From Flavobacterium sp. YJ01 (GTDB taxonomy: Bacteria; Bacteroidota; Bacteroidia; Flavobacteriales; Flavobacteriaceae): a stretch of 64,000 bases of DNA. The stretch is taken from assembly GCF_029320955.1 (NCBI RefSeq), contig NZ_CP119757.1:5022001-5086000 (forward strand), written 5' to 3'. Numbering within the stretch: position 1 is the stretch's first letter; each line of letters opens with the position of its first letter. A program made the position numbers and the translations under genes. The notes beneath the pieces are model-generated. The model ran no database searches. It was not told where the DNA came from and saw nothing but the letters and a program-made list of their open reading frames with translations. Positions 34,832 to 42,977 of this stretch are shown piece after piece.

Positions 34832-36163
34832 TTAGAATACACCGATATAGTGGTTTCCTGGTTTGTTAACCAATTTAGCACCTTTAGTAACTTTTCCTGT
34901 TGGAATATCAATTACATAAATGTTACCGTCTTTTCCAACTGGAGTAACAGCGATATAGAAATTGTTTCCATCAACAACAAAACCTTGGTATTGACCGAAA
35001 TTTAAATCAGCATCGTAAGCAATATCTTGTACTTTTTGAGCTGTTCTTGCATTCAAATCTAATCTTGCTAAGAAACCTTGCTCAGTTCCTTCGTGAGTAT
35101 AAACAGCATAAGCAATTCCGTTTCCAACATATCTCCAAGCATCGATGTAAGAACCTTTAATTCCTAAAGCTGAATCTAAACTGAATACATAAGAATTATC
35201 ATATTCATTGCTTTGGTTGATTTTTAAGATATAAGAACCTTTTTGAGTATCTCTTTGAGTTGCTTGATAAATGTTTCCATCTGTAGCCACAAAACTATTA
35301 AAACTTCTATATCCGCTTGTATCACCAAATCCTACAGTCGAAGTAATCACTTTTGGATTTTCTAATGAAGGATAATCAACAACAACAGATTTAGATCCTA
35401 AACGAGTAAATGAACTTTCGTTTGTTGCAGGATTAGCTGGATTTGATTTACGCATCCAAGTTCCGATAATTAATTTGTTTCCTGCTTTGTTTAAAGTTGG
35501 AGCATCTAAACGGAAAATATGGTGTCCTAGCGCTTCTTCTTCAGCAGTTAACGGAATTTGATATTGTTTGTAACCTGCAATTAAAGTTTGCTGCATATCT
35601 AAAGATAGAACAGTAGCAATTCCTCTTGTATTTTTATATGATTTGTCTTCATTAGTGCTTACAACTGGAGTAGCAACGTTTACAGCCACACCCGTTTTAT
35701 CACCGTCAAAAAGTTTTACCCATCTTGGAGAAGTACCAGCATATTGAGAAATATTAACTTTTGCTGTAGATTCAGCAAAATTGTTTCCTCCAGTTACTTT
35801 GTAAGTCATAAACTCACCACCATTTGCACCTGTATATGTGATGTTAAATAGTGTGCTTCCGTCAACAGAAGATTGCAAACGAGCAGTTCTGCTTGATTGT
35901 ACAGCTTTACCATTTGCATAAACATCTACAGAAAAATTAGGATCGATTGCATTTTCTTTGCTAATAGCATAAACTCTTGTTCCTCCGTTTCCATCTCCTG
36001 GATCTGTTTGCATCAAAGCTCCTGCAACTGTAATCCAACGACCGTCTGTTACCGGATTTACAGGATCTGCACTTTTGTTATCGTCGCTGCTACAAGCGGT
36101 ACTTAATGCTAATGCACCAAATAATAAGCTTGAGGTAAATAATTTAAATGTATTCTTTTTCAT
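34832..36163 (-). CDS. DUF4374 lipoprotein
   Basis: A 443-residue lipoprotein (lipobox STAC, then SSDDNK) of the DUF4374 family, probably a beta-propeller (GRWITVAGALMQTDPGDGNGG, GNIYQATQRD, YAVYTHEGTEQGFLARLDL). Members are usually encoded beside TonB-dependent iron receptors, as here: the receptor gene lies 39 bases upstream in the same operon. It may hand over or bind the chelated metal at the outer membrane. Its biochemical role is not established. Confidence 0.86.
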   Translation of the reverse strand: MKKNTFKLFTSSLLFGALALSTACSSDDNKSADPVNPVTDGRWITVAGALMQTDPGDGNGGTRVYAISKENAIDPNFSVDVYANGKAVQSSRTARLQSSVDGSTLFNITYTGANGGEFMTYKVTGGNNFAESTAKVNISQYAGTSPRWVKLFDGDKTGVAVNVATPVVSTNEDKSYKNTRGIATVLSLDMQQTLIAGYKQYQIPLTAEEEALGHHIFRLDAPTLNKAGNKLIIGTWMRKSNPANPATNESSFTRLGSKSVVVDYPSLENPKVITSTVGFGDTSGYRSFNSFVATDGNIYQATQRDTQKGSYILKINQSNEYDNSYVFSLDSALGIKGSYIDAWRYVGNGIAYAVYTHEGTEQGFLARLDLNARTAQKVQDIAYDADLNFGQYQGFVVDGNNFYIAVTPVGKDGNIYVIDIPTGKVTKGAKLVNKPGNHYIGVF

Positions 36164-36202
36164 TTTTATTGCATTTAAAAATTAATTATTTATTGAATTA
36201 TT

Positions 36203-38608
36203 TTAAAATTTATTAAGGTTATAGTTTACTTTCAAGTAAAAAGCTCTTCCAGGTTTTTGAGCGGCAAAATTGTCGTAAACCTGCTCGTCTAGAATATTTC
36301 TGGCATCAAAACTTACCGTAAATTGTTTGTTTGGAAAAACATAACTCAAACCTAAATCTTGCGGAAATTGTGCTGTAGTTCTATCAACTTCTAACCAAGA
36401 AGTATAAAATGGAGCGACATAACCGCAATAGTAATACAGATTAAGTTCTGATTTGCTTTGAATGACATTTCTAAAGTTGTATTGCAGATTTCCGTTAATA
36501 GTGAAATAAGGTTCGTTTGGCAATTGTTTGTTGTAGTGAACCAAAATATTTCCGTTTGAATCGTATTTATCTTTATAAAGAGAATTAAACTTAGAAAGAT
36601 TCATACCTGCAAAAAAGCGATTGTTGTATGTGTATTGAATAGAAGTCTCAAAACCAACCGATTGTGCTTCGCCTAAATTGACAAAAGGTGATGCCTGAAT
36701 CGCTTCATTTAAACGATCACTAATCTGACGTACAATTTTACCTTTTGTATTTCTCCAAAATCCATTTCCTGAAACAGTAATTTTATGATTGTTAAGGTTG
36801 TAAGGTCCAAATCTGAAACCGGCATTGAAATTATTGCTTTGTTCAGGACCTAAATTAGGATTGCTTATAATGTTTTCGCCAGGACTTCCGAAAATTTCAT
36901 TTTCATTTGGCAATCTGATTGCTTTTTCAGCAGAAAACATAAACATTACATCACGAAAAAGTGCATAGGAACCAGCGAAACCATAACCGGTATAATTAAT
37001 TCTTTTTGACAGAATATTTTCTTTAACAACACTCTCACCATTCTCTGTTACAATAGTTGGAGTAGTTTGTTCGGTTTTCATACTATAATTTTTGACAAAA
37101 GGATTGGCTCTCAAACGAGATTTAAAAGCAGATATTTCGTAAGAAAAAGAAGAAACTGTTTTGGCTAAATCTCTTGTAACAATGAAATTTCTAGTAATTT
37201 CTGGCAACATTTCATCCAGATCATTTCGATCTAAAACATACGTCATTACATTGACCATTACTCTTTGATTTTCTGTAATGTTGTACGTTAAACCAGCACG
37301 AGTATTGAAAATATCGGATTTCATGTGATTAATCGTCGGAGCGCCCTGTTGTGCGCCTGTATTAGTCAAAATTGGAGTTCCGTATAAGCCAAGTGCTTTT
37401 TCGCCATTCCAATTATAATTCCATTTTACAGTATCATTAATCACATCATTTCTATGGCTGTAAACCGCTACAGCAGAAAAGTCAAGATTTTTAATGATGA
37501 AATCTTTTTTATTATAATTTAATGAAATCACATTCGCCATAGCTTCACTAAAACGACCTTTATAAGGTTTCGTCATATATTGCCCGTGCTGAATCTGATT
37601 GTAATCTTGAGAACCATTATAGCTGATTGAAAAATTATCTGCCCAATCCACATTGGTAAAACCAGCTTCCAATCTTCCTCCAAAAGAACAGTACATACTT
37701 TCGAATCTTTTCGCTCTAATATATTCGTAACGTCCGTTTGGCGCGATATTGTAAACAAATCTTCCCCAAACTTCATAATCGTTGTCAGAGTAGTTTTGAA
37801 AAACGTTGGCTTTTACTGTAAATCCGTTTTTATCTCGATAAGAAGCATTTACATTAGATTGAACAGTATTGAAAGAACCATAAGAAACAGATGCGTTTAA
37901 GCTGTTTTTGGCTCCTTTTTTCAGAACAACATTAATTGCTCCACCAAGTGAGTCATCAGCTAGATAAGCGGGAACAACTCCTTTAAAAACTTCAATTCTT
38001 TCAATTAAAGCTGGCGGAATACTATTTAAACTAAAGGAAGCACCATAAGTCTGAATCGGAACACCATCTATAAAAATTCTAATGGCATTACCAGACATTC
38101 CGTTAATGTTATAAGTAACCGCAGAACCTAAACCTCCGTTTTGTCTAATACGAACACCGCCAGAACGATCTAATAAATCGTTGGTTTGAAGATTTCTTTT
38201 TGCAGCTTCTTGTGTTTCGATCACATTTACTGCAAATCCTTTTTCTATAATATCTCTTTTAACGCTTTTTCTTTCAATACGAACTTCTTTAAGCGTTTTA
38301 GCATCTGTTATTTTTTCTAAATCAATGTCAATTTGTTGAGAAGGGCGATTGACAACAACGTCGATCATTTTTGGTTTAGCCTCCATCGAGGAAGTTTCTA
38401 ATTTGTAACTGCCGTAAGCAAGTCCTTTAATTTCATATTGTCCGTCTGAGTCTACGACAACATATATTTTTGTTCCCTTAATTTGAACTGCTGCTCCGAA
38501 AGCATTTTCGGTATGACCTAGGGTTACTTTTCCTGTAATTTTTCCAGTTTGAGACCAACCTGAAATTGTTATGATTAAAAGGAGAGAAAGAGAGTAAAAA
38601 ATTCTCAT
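36203..38608 (-). CDS. TonB-dependent receptor (siderophore/heme type)
   Basis: An 801-residue outer-membrane receptor. The signal peptide ends ISGWSQ, a carboxypeptidase-regulatory-like domain follows (TGKITGKVTLGHTENAFGAAV), then a plug with NDLLDRSGGVRIRQNGGLGS, IRIFIDGVPIQTYG and IEVFKGVVPAYLADDSLGGAINV, and a barrel ending AFYLKVNYNLNKF. It is shorter than SusC and lacks a SusD partner, pointing to an iron chelate rather than a glycan. It is the first gene of the operon with DUF4374. A weak -7-like TAAGTTTG lies 26 bases before the start without a clear -33 partner. Confidence 0.92.
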   Translation of the reverse strand: MRIFYSLSLLLIITISGWSQTGKITGKVTLGHTENAFGAAVQIKGTKIYVVVDSDGQYEIKGLAYGSYKLETSSMEAKPKMIDVVVNRPSQQIDIDLEKITDAKTLKEVRIERKSVKRDIIEKGFAVNVIETQEAAKRNLQTNDLLDRSGGVRIRQNGGLGSAVTYNINGMSGNAIRIFIDGVPIQTYGASFSLNSIPPALIERIEVFKGVVPAYLADDSLGGAINVVLKKGAKNSLNASVSYGSFNTVQSNVNASYRDKNGFTVKANVFQNYSDNDYEVWGRFVYNIAPNGRYEYIRAKRFESMYCSFGGRLEAGFTNVDWADNFSISYNGSQDYNQIQHGQYMTKPYKGRFSEAMANVISLNYNKKDFIIKNLDFSAVAVYSHRNDVINDTVKWNYNWNGEKALGLYGTPILTNTGAQQGAPTINHMKSDIFNTRAGLTYNITENQRVMVNVMTYVLDRNDLDEMLPEITRNFIVTRDLAKTVSSFSYEISAFKSRLRANPFVKNYSMKTEQTTPTIVTENGESVVKENILSKRINYTGYGFAGSYALFRDVMFMFSAEKAIRLPNENEIFGSPGENIISNPNLGPEQSNNFNAGFRFGPYNLNNHKITVSGNGFWRNTKGKIVRQISDRLNEAIQASPFVNLGEAQSVGFETSIQYTYNNRFFAGMNLSKFNSLYKDKYDSNGNILVHYNKQLPNEPYFTINGNLQYNFRNVIQSKSELNLYYYCGYVAPFYTSWLEVDRTTAQFPQDLGLSYVFPNKQFTVSFDARNILDEQVYDNFAAQKPGRAFYLKVNYNLNKF

Positions 38609-39003
38609 ATGTTAGTTTACTGATTATTGGTCTGCAAACTTATATCATAATTTAAATTTAATCTAAATAAAACAATTAGAAGATTATTAGAATTACGCTG
38701 AGTTATTTTAATGTTTTTTTAATGTAGATTTTAATGATTAATTGTTAATTGTGAGTTGTTAATTGTGAGTTGTTTTCCTGAGCGAATTCGAAGGATTTAC
38801 GCAAAGGATTTTAAAGTTTGTTTAGTATTGTTTGTCATTTCGACGAAGGAGAAATCTCCGCTAGAAGCTCGACAAAGATTGACTACTGTTGCGGAGTTAC
38901 TAGCGGAGATTTCTCCTTCGTCGAAATGACATAAAATAGAAAAACTTAAAAAATATCCTTCGAATTCGCTCAGGAAGACAATTCACAATTGATAATTGAT
39001 AAT
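38609..39003. other. Gene-less gap filled by a nested inverted repeat
   Basis: No gene is supported. Almost the whole gap is explained by the nested repeat at 38776-38975 and flanking TTGTTAATT-type words near 38735-38770 and 38976-39010. Confidence 0.7.
38776..38975. repeat. Nested inverted repeat: family D outer arms around family A copy 3
   Basis: The outer arms 38776-38796 (TCCTGAGCGAATTCGAAGGA) and 38955-38975 are perfect 21-base reverse complements. Inside, arms 38834-38864 and 38900-38930 are perfect 31-base reverse complements starting GTCATTTCGACGAAGGAG. The inner element matches family A copies 1 and 2. A related outer-type fragment, TTTCTGAGCAGAGTCGAAGA, occurs at about 53647. Confidence 0.9.
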
Positions 39004-39996
39004 TTACAATTTATAAGAGAAGTTTTTCGATTTAATAATTTTGCCTTTATCTGTAATCATCAGACAACTATAATCAGGAAATTTTTGAAGTAAAAGCAAA
39101 CCTTCTTTTTGACCTAAAACCATCATCGAAGTACTTAATCCATTAGCAGTTTCTGCGTTTGGTCCGAAAACGGTTACACTGCACAAACCAGTTGCAGGAT
39201 ATCCAGTTGCAGGATTTATAATGTGTGAATAGCGTTTTCCATTAAAAACAACAAATTTTTCGTAATTACCAGAAGTTGTGACAGCGCCTTCTTTTAACGG
39301 AACTGTTCCAATTAATTTTTCAGGATGGAACGGATTTGTAATTCCGATTTTCCAGTCGTTTCCGTTAGGTTGTTTTCCCCAAGTGCTCATATCTCCAGAA
39401 CCGTTTATAATTCCCGCTTGTATTCCTTTTTCGAGCATCATTTTACGGCATTTATCGGTCGCATAACCTTCGCCCAAAGCGCCAAAACCAATTTTCATTC
39501 CTTTTAATTTTAGAAAAATGGTAGAATTGACACTATCGAGAATGATATTTTTGTAACCTACTTTTTCTACAGATTTTTTTATGGCTTCCGCCGAAGGCAT
39601 TTCGGTCATAGAACCGTCAAATTTCCAGACACGATCTAAAGCAGCAAAACTTACATCAAATCCGCCATTGGTTATTTCCGAAAGTTTTATAGCTCTTTGT
39701 GCCAAATCAAAAACTTCTCGATCTACTTTTACGGGTTTTATTCCAGCATTTTGATTTACTTCAGAAACTTGAGAAGTTGGTTTCCAGTCGGAGATTAAAT
39801 TTTCAATTCGGCTAATTTCTTCAATAACAACATTAATATTTTGTTCTGCATAAAGAGAGTCTTTATCTACAATGCTAATGTCAAATCGTCCGCCCATTAA
39901 AAGTGTTGTTCTTTTTCGTAAAACTTGCGAATTCATTGTAAAACAGCAAGTCATCACAAAAATGAATAAAATTTTATATGAAATCGATTTATACAT
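39004..39996 (-). CDS. apbE: ApbE-type FAD:protein FMN transferase
   Basis: Transfers FMN from FAD onto Thr/Ser of exported flavoproteins. The 330-residue protein uses the ATG at 39996 (MYKSISYKILFIF), which opens the signal sequence; the frame runs on to 40044 without one. ApbE motifs are MGGRFDISIV, LIS DWKPTSQVSEVN-like region, GFGALGEGYATD, IINGSGDMSTWG and HIINPATGYP with the metal-binding aspartate/threonine region near the end. It lies between the receptor operon and the PepSY/flavodoxin/reductase gene, with a candidate substrate (DUF2271, TGAS motif) two genes away. Confidence 0.93.
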   Translation of the reverse strand: MYKSISYKILFIFVMTCCFTMNSQVLRKRTTLLMGGRFDISIVDKDSLYAEQNINVVIEEISRIENLISDWKPTSQVSEVNQNAGIKPVKVDREVFDLAQRAIKLSEITNGGFDVSFAALDRVWKFDGSMTEMPSAEAIKKSVEKVGYKNIILDSVNSTIFLKLKGMKIGFGALGEGYATDKCRKMMLEKGIQAGIINGSGDMSTWGKQPNGNDWKIGITNPFHPEKLIGTVPLKEGAVTTSGNYEKFVVFNGKRYSHIINPATGYPATGLCSVTVFGPNAETANGLSTSMMVLGQKEGLLLLQKFPDYSCLMITDKGKIIKSKNFSYKL

Positions 39997-40036
39997 AAAA
40001 ATCAGTTTATAGTTTTGATAGGCACCAGCGAAGCAA

Positions 40037-40086
40037 AATATCAATTATCAATTAACAATTAACAATTAACAATTATCAATTAATAA
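40037..40086. repeat. AT-rich heptamer repeat between apbE and the PepSY gene
   Basis: Short tandem words of the form TTAACAA recur three times around 40052-40072, flanked by AATTATCAATTA on both sides. Similar TTGTTAATT words occur near 38740 and 53605. It reaches into the stop of the PepSY gene. Confidence 0.6.
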
Positions 40087-42263
40087 CAATCTGTTAAAAA
40101 TTGCTTATCTGCTTTATATTCTGCAATAGTTTTTAGCCCTTTTTCTAACAACAATTCACTTAAAATAGCTTCAACATCTTGTTGCATAGCAAGCGAACCA
40201 CAAATCATAATTACGCCACCTCTCTTCAATAAATTAGCAAAGAACAAAACATCTCTTTTAATCAAATCCATTACATAAATATGTTCAGCTTCACGAGATA
40301 GAGCGACATGAAAATTATCTAAATGTTCTTTTTGAATCATAATGGCCGCAAACTTTTTATAAGCCATTAAAGTTGGCGTTTCCATTCTAAATCCGCTATA
40401 CAAATGCAGTTCCTGTTTGATTTTATTCTGTTCAATCATTCCGAGAAAAGGTGCAATTCCTGTTCCGTTAGAAATAAAAGCAACCTTCGAAGCTTTTTTT
40501 GGAATATGGAAAGCTGGATTTTTAATAATTCTTGCTTTAATTGTATTTCCTGGCTCCAAATTATTCAAATATCCAGAACCCAATCCGTCAGGATGAAGTT
40601 TAACAACCAACTGAATATTTCCAGAATGATTTCCGATAGAGTAGAGGCGTTCTCTTGAATCATTTGCGGGATAAATCGCCAATAAATCACCAGAACTGAA
40701 TTTTGCTCTAGAATTAGCTCTTAAAGTCAAAATAAAAGTGTGTTCAGTCTCAGAAATTGGTGTTTTGTCTAAAACCATTAATTTTTGTAAACCTTTCGGA
40801 ACATGATTGTATAATGAAGGTGTTGTCGATAATGGAATTCCCGTTTTGGCACTCCATAATTTTACCCATTCTACAAATTCTACCGCCGATTTATCATTCA
40901 CGGTTTGTAAATCTAAATAACGTTCTGTCCAATTTTGATTTTGTAAAAGCTGATCGATTTCAATAGCAAATCCGCAAAAATCTGGATATGATTTAGAACC
41001 AAAACCAACTACAGAAAAGTTGATATTTTGTTTCTGATTTTGCCTTTCTAATAAAGTTTTAAATTGCGTTCCGTTCGAAGGCGCATCGCCTAAACCATGT
41101 GTTGAAGTAAAAACAATAATATGTTCTGCTTTTGGATAAGCGGTAAACTTGTTTAATTCGCTGATAAAAACTTTATGTCCGTGACTAAGTAATTGCTTCT
41201 GAATTGCATTTGCAAACCTAAAAGAACTTCCATTTTCTGAACCCACTAAAAGTATAATAGTACTTTCGCTAGCTTTAAATTTATTTTTAATTCGGCTCGC
41301 TCTTCTTTTCAAAGTAATCGCAAATCCAGAATAAATAAAAAATAAAATGTTGATGCAGGCAATTGCTAAAATTATAGCCCAGATTCCATTAATTCTTCCA
41401 GTATGAAGATCAAGACTCAATGCCGCATATTGCGTTGTAATTGGCGAAAGTTTTTCAGAAATTACAGCTCCAGTAACCTGATTTACTTCGACTTCGCGAT
41501 CTTTCAATTCAATGATATAATATTCTTCCGGATCATCTGTAAAAGGAAATTCAATTTTCTTTACATCAGATAATAAAGTCGTTTTAAAAATAGATGTAGT
41601 TTTGGCTTTCGCCGAAAGTTCAGTTTTTACAGGTTTTGCTTTTTCTTCACCCATAAAAAAGTTGAATCTTTCTAAGGATAAATAAGTTCCTGTAAGCGAA
41701 ATAATTAAAATTGGAATCAGAGCCAATCTTCCTAAAAGAACGTGATAATATTGTGCAAAATATTCTTTGATTATTTTAGAAAAGAAATTTCGAATTCCAC
41801 GTTGTCTTTTTAAAACAAGAACAAAACCAGAAATAGATATTAATAACAAACAAAAAGAAATTACGCCCACAAAAAAACGTCCGGCTTCATGAAGAAATAG
41901 TGAACGGTGAAAACTCGTAATCCATTTAATGAATTCTGTCTTTTTTATCGGAGTTCCTAATGCTTTTCCCGTTTTTGGATCAACGTATGCATTTACATCA
42001 TTTCCGTCTGCATCAATAGCCTGAAGCGTTACAAATTGGTTGTAGTCGACACTCAATTCGGTAATTTCAGGATACGCTTTCTTTAGAGTAGGAAGTGTTT
42101 CTCCTAAAGTTATTTTACTGAAATTTTCTGCTTTATACGGAAGTGTTTTTTCCTGAACCGCATCTACAGCGAGAATAATTCCGGTTACCGAAGCCAAAAG
42201 CAAAAAAATAGAAGAAAATAAGGCCAGAGCCAAGTGTGCATAACGCCAAAAAGAAAGAGTCAT
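40080..42263 (-). CDS. PepSY membrane protein fused to flavodoxin and ferredoxin-NADP reductase
   Basis: A 727-residue inner-membrane electron-transfer protein. Residues about 1-330 form a PepSY_TM region with four membrane spans (FWRYAHLALALFSSIFLLLASVTG, the last at IWAIILAIACINILFFIYSG). Residues about 345-480 form a flavodoxin domain (LLVGSENGSSFRFANAI, FTSTHGLGDAPSNG). The rest is a sulfite-reductase-flavoprotein-like reductase with FAD motif RERLYSIG and NADPH motif NGTGIAPFLGMIEQ. It should move electrons from NADPH across the inner membrane, probably to reduce periplasmic ferric chelates or a flavinylated carrier made by ApbE. Family roles are known in part; the acceptor is inference. 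Confidence 0.9.
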   Translation of the reverse strand: MTLSFWRYAHLALALFSSIFLLLASVTGIILAVDAVQEKTLPYKAENFSKITLGETLPTLKKAYPEITELSVDYNQFVTLQAIDADGNDVNAYVDPKTGKALGTPIKKTEFIKWITSFHRSLFLHEAGRFFVGVISFCLLLISISGFVLVLKRQRGIRNFFSKIIKEYFAQYYHVLLGRLALIPILIISLTGTYLSLERFNFFMGEEKAKPVKTELSAKAKTTSIFKTTLLSDVKKIEFPFTDDPEEYYIIELKDREVEVNQVTGAVISEKLSPITTQYAALSLDLHTGRINGIWAIILAIACINILFFIYSGFAITLKRRASRIKNKFKASESTIILLVGSENGSSFRFANAIQKQLLSHGHKVFISELNKFTAYPKAEHIIVFTSTHGLGDAPSNGTQFKTLLERQNQKQNINFSVVGFGSKSYPDFCGFAIEIDQLLQNQNWTERYLDLQTVNDKSAVEFVEWVKLWSAKTGIPLSTTPSLYNHVPKGLQKLMVLDKTPISETEHTFILTLRANSRAKFSSGDLLAIYPANDSRERLYSIGNHSGNIQLVVKLHPDGLGSGYLNNLEPGNTIKARIIKNPAFHIPKKASKVAFISNGTGIAPFLGMIEQNKIKQELHLYSGFRMETPTLMAYKKFAAIMIQKEHLDNFHVALSREAEHIYVMDLIKRDVLFFANLLKRGGVIMICGSLAMQQDVEAILSELLLEKGLKTIAEYKADKQFLTDCY

Positions 42264-42297
42264 TTAATTTATTCTAGAAATGTATTAAAATATTTAA

Positions 42298-42329
42298 AGC
42301 TTTGTCAAAGATAAAACTTTGACAAAGCT
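42298..42329. repeat. Family C inverted repeat
   Basis: AGCTTTGTCAAAG and CTTTGACAAAGCT are perfect 13-base arms around ATAAAA. Further copies are at 17259 and 51807. It lies upstream of the PepSY gene. Confidence 0.85.
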
Positions 42330-42399
42330 CAGATTTCAATTTTAAGCATAAATAAAATGAATTCATGCCTATGAAAGTTAATAAATAATATACTAAATA

Positions 42400-42885
42400 T
42401 TATATTTTGTTTAGCCTTACGTATTTGATATAACCTTTACCATCTGTTTTTTCAGCAAGACCTTCAGTTGTAAGCGGAATTTCAAGATCGCTCACATAAT
42501 ATTTCTGATCTTCTACAGCCGATTCGAAACGTAATTTATATCCTTTATTAATTTTAGAATTTTCAATTTCAATAGTCGTTACACTACGATCTCCACCTGT
42601 AACAGAAGCCCCAGTTTTAGCACTGATATCGTCAGATTTTTGTGCAGCGTGAAATTTATTCCATTCTTTTAATGATTTATACCATTTTTTATCGTCACCC
42701 ATTACGTAAAGCGTTTTTTCGTATTCGCCGCTAGCATTCACTAAAGAAACAACGATATAAGCACCTTCTCCCATGTAATTATTCATTTGAAGCATACATT
42801 TGTATTTGCTTGCTTGAGCTTGGGTTTGAAAAGAAAGTAAAAAGATAAAAGCGCTTGTAAGAGCAATTTTTAATATTGATTTCAT
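42400..42885 (-). CDS. DUF2271 secreted protein, candidate flavinylation substrate
   Basis: A 161-residue periplasmic protein. The ATG at 42885 starts the signal peptide (KIALTSAFIFLLSFQTQAQ); the frame continues ten codons upstream. The DUF2271 core holds VMGDDKKWYKSLKEW and DDISAKTGASVTGG, where residues 91-94 read TGAS. This resembles the SGAT motif that ApbE modifies in NqrC and RnfG, so S94 could carry FMN. It lies upstream of the PepSY/reductase and ApbE genes on the same strand. An electron shuttle between the membrane reductase and the outer iron system is a reasonable inference. Confidence 0.82.
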   Translation of the reverse strand: MKSILKIALTSAFIFLLSFQTQAQASKYKCMLQMNNYMGEGAYIVVSLVNASGEYEKTLYVMGDDKKWYKSLKEWNKFHAAQKSDDISAKTGASVTGGDRSVTTIEIENSKINKGYKLRFESAVEDQKYYVSDLEIPLTTEGLAEKTDGKGYIKYVRLNKI

Positions 42886-42977
42886 AAAATTTAATTGTAT
42901 TGATTGGTAATTCAAATTCCAAATTCCAAAAGTAAAGTTGGAATTTGGAATTTCAAGTATTGATTTATTAATTGTTT

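Noticed and set aside
38776..38975. Possible CRISPR-like array in the repeat-rich gap.
   Set aside because: The repeats are inverted and nested, not regularly spaced direct repeats, and no cas gene is in the window.
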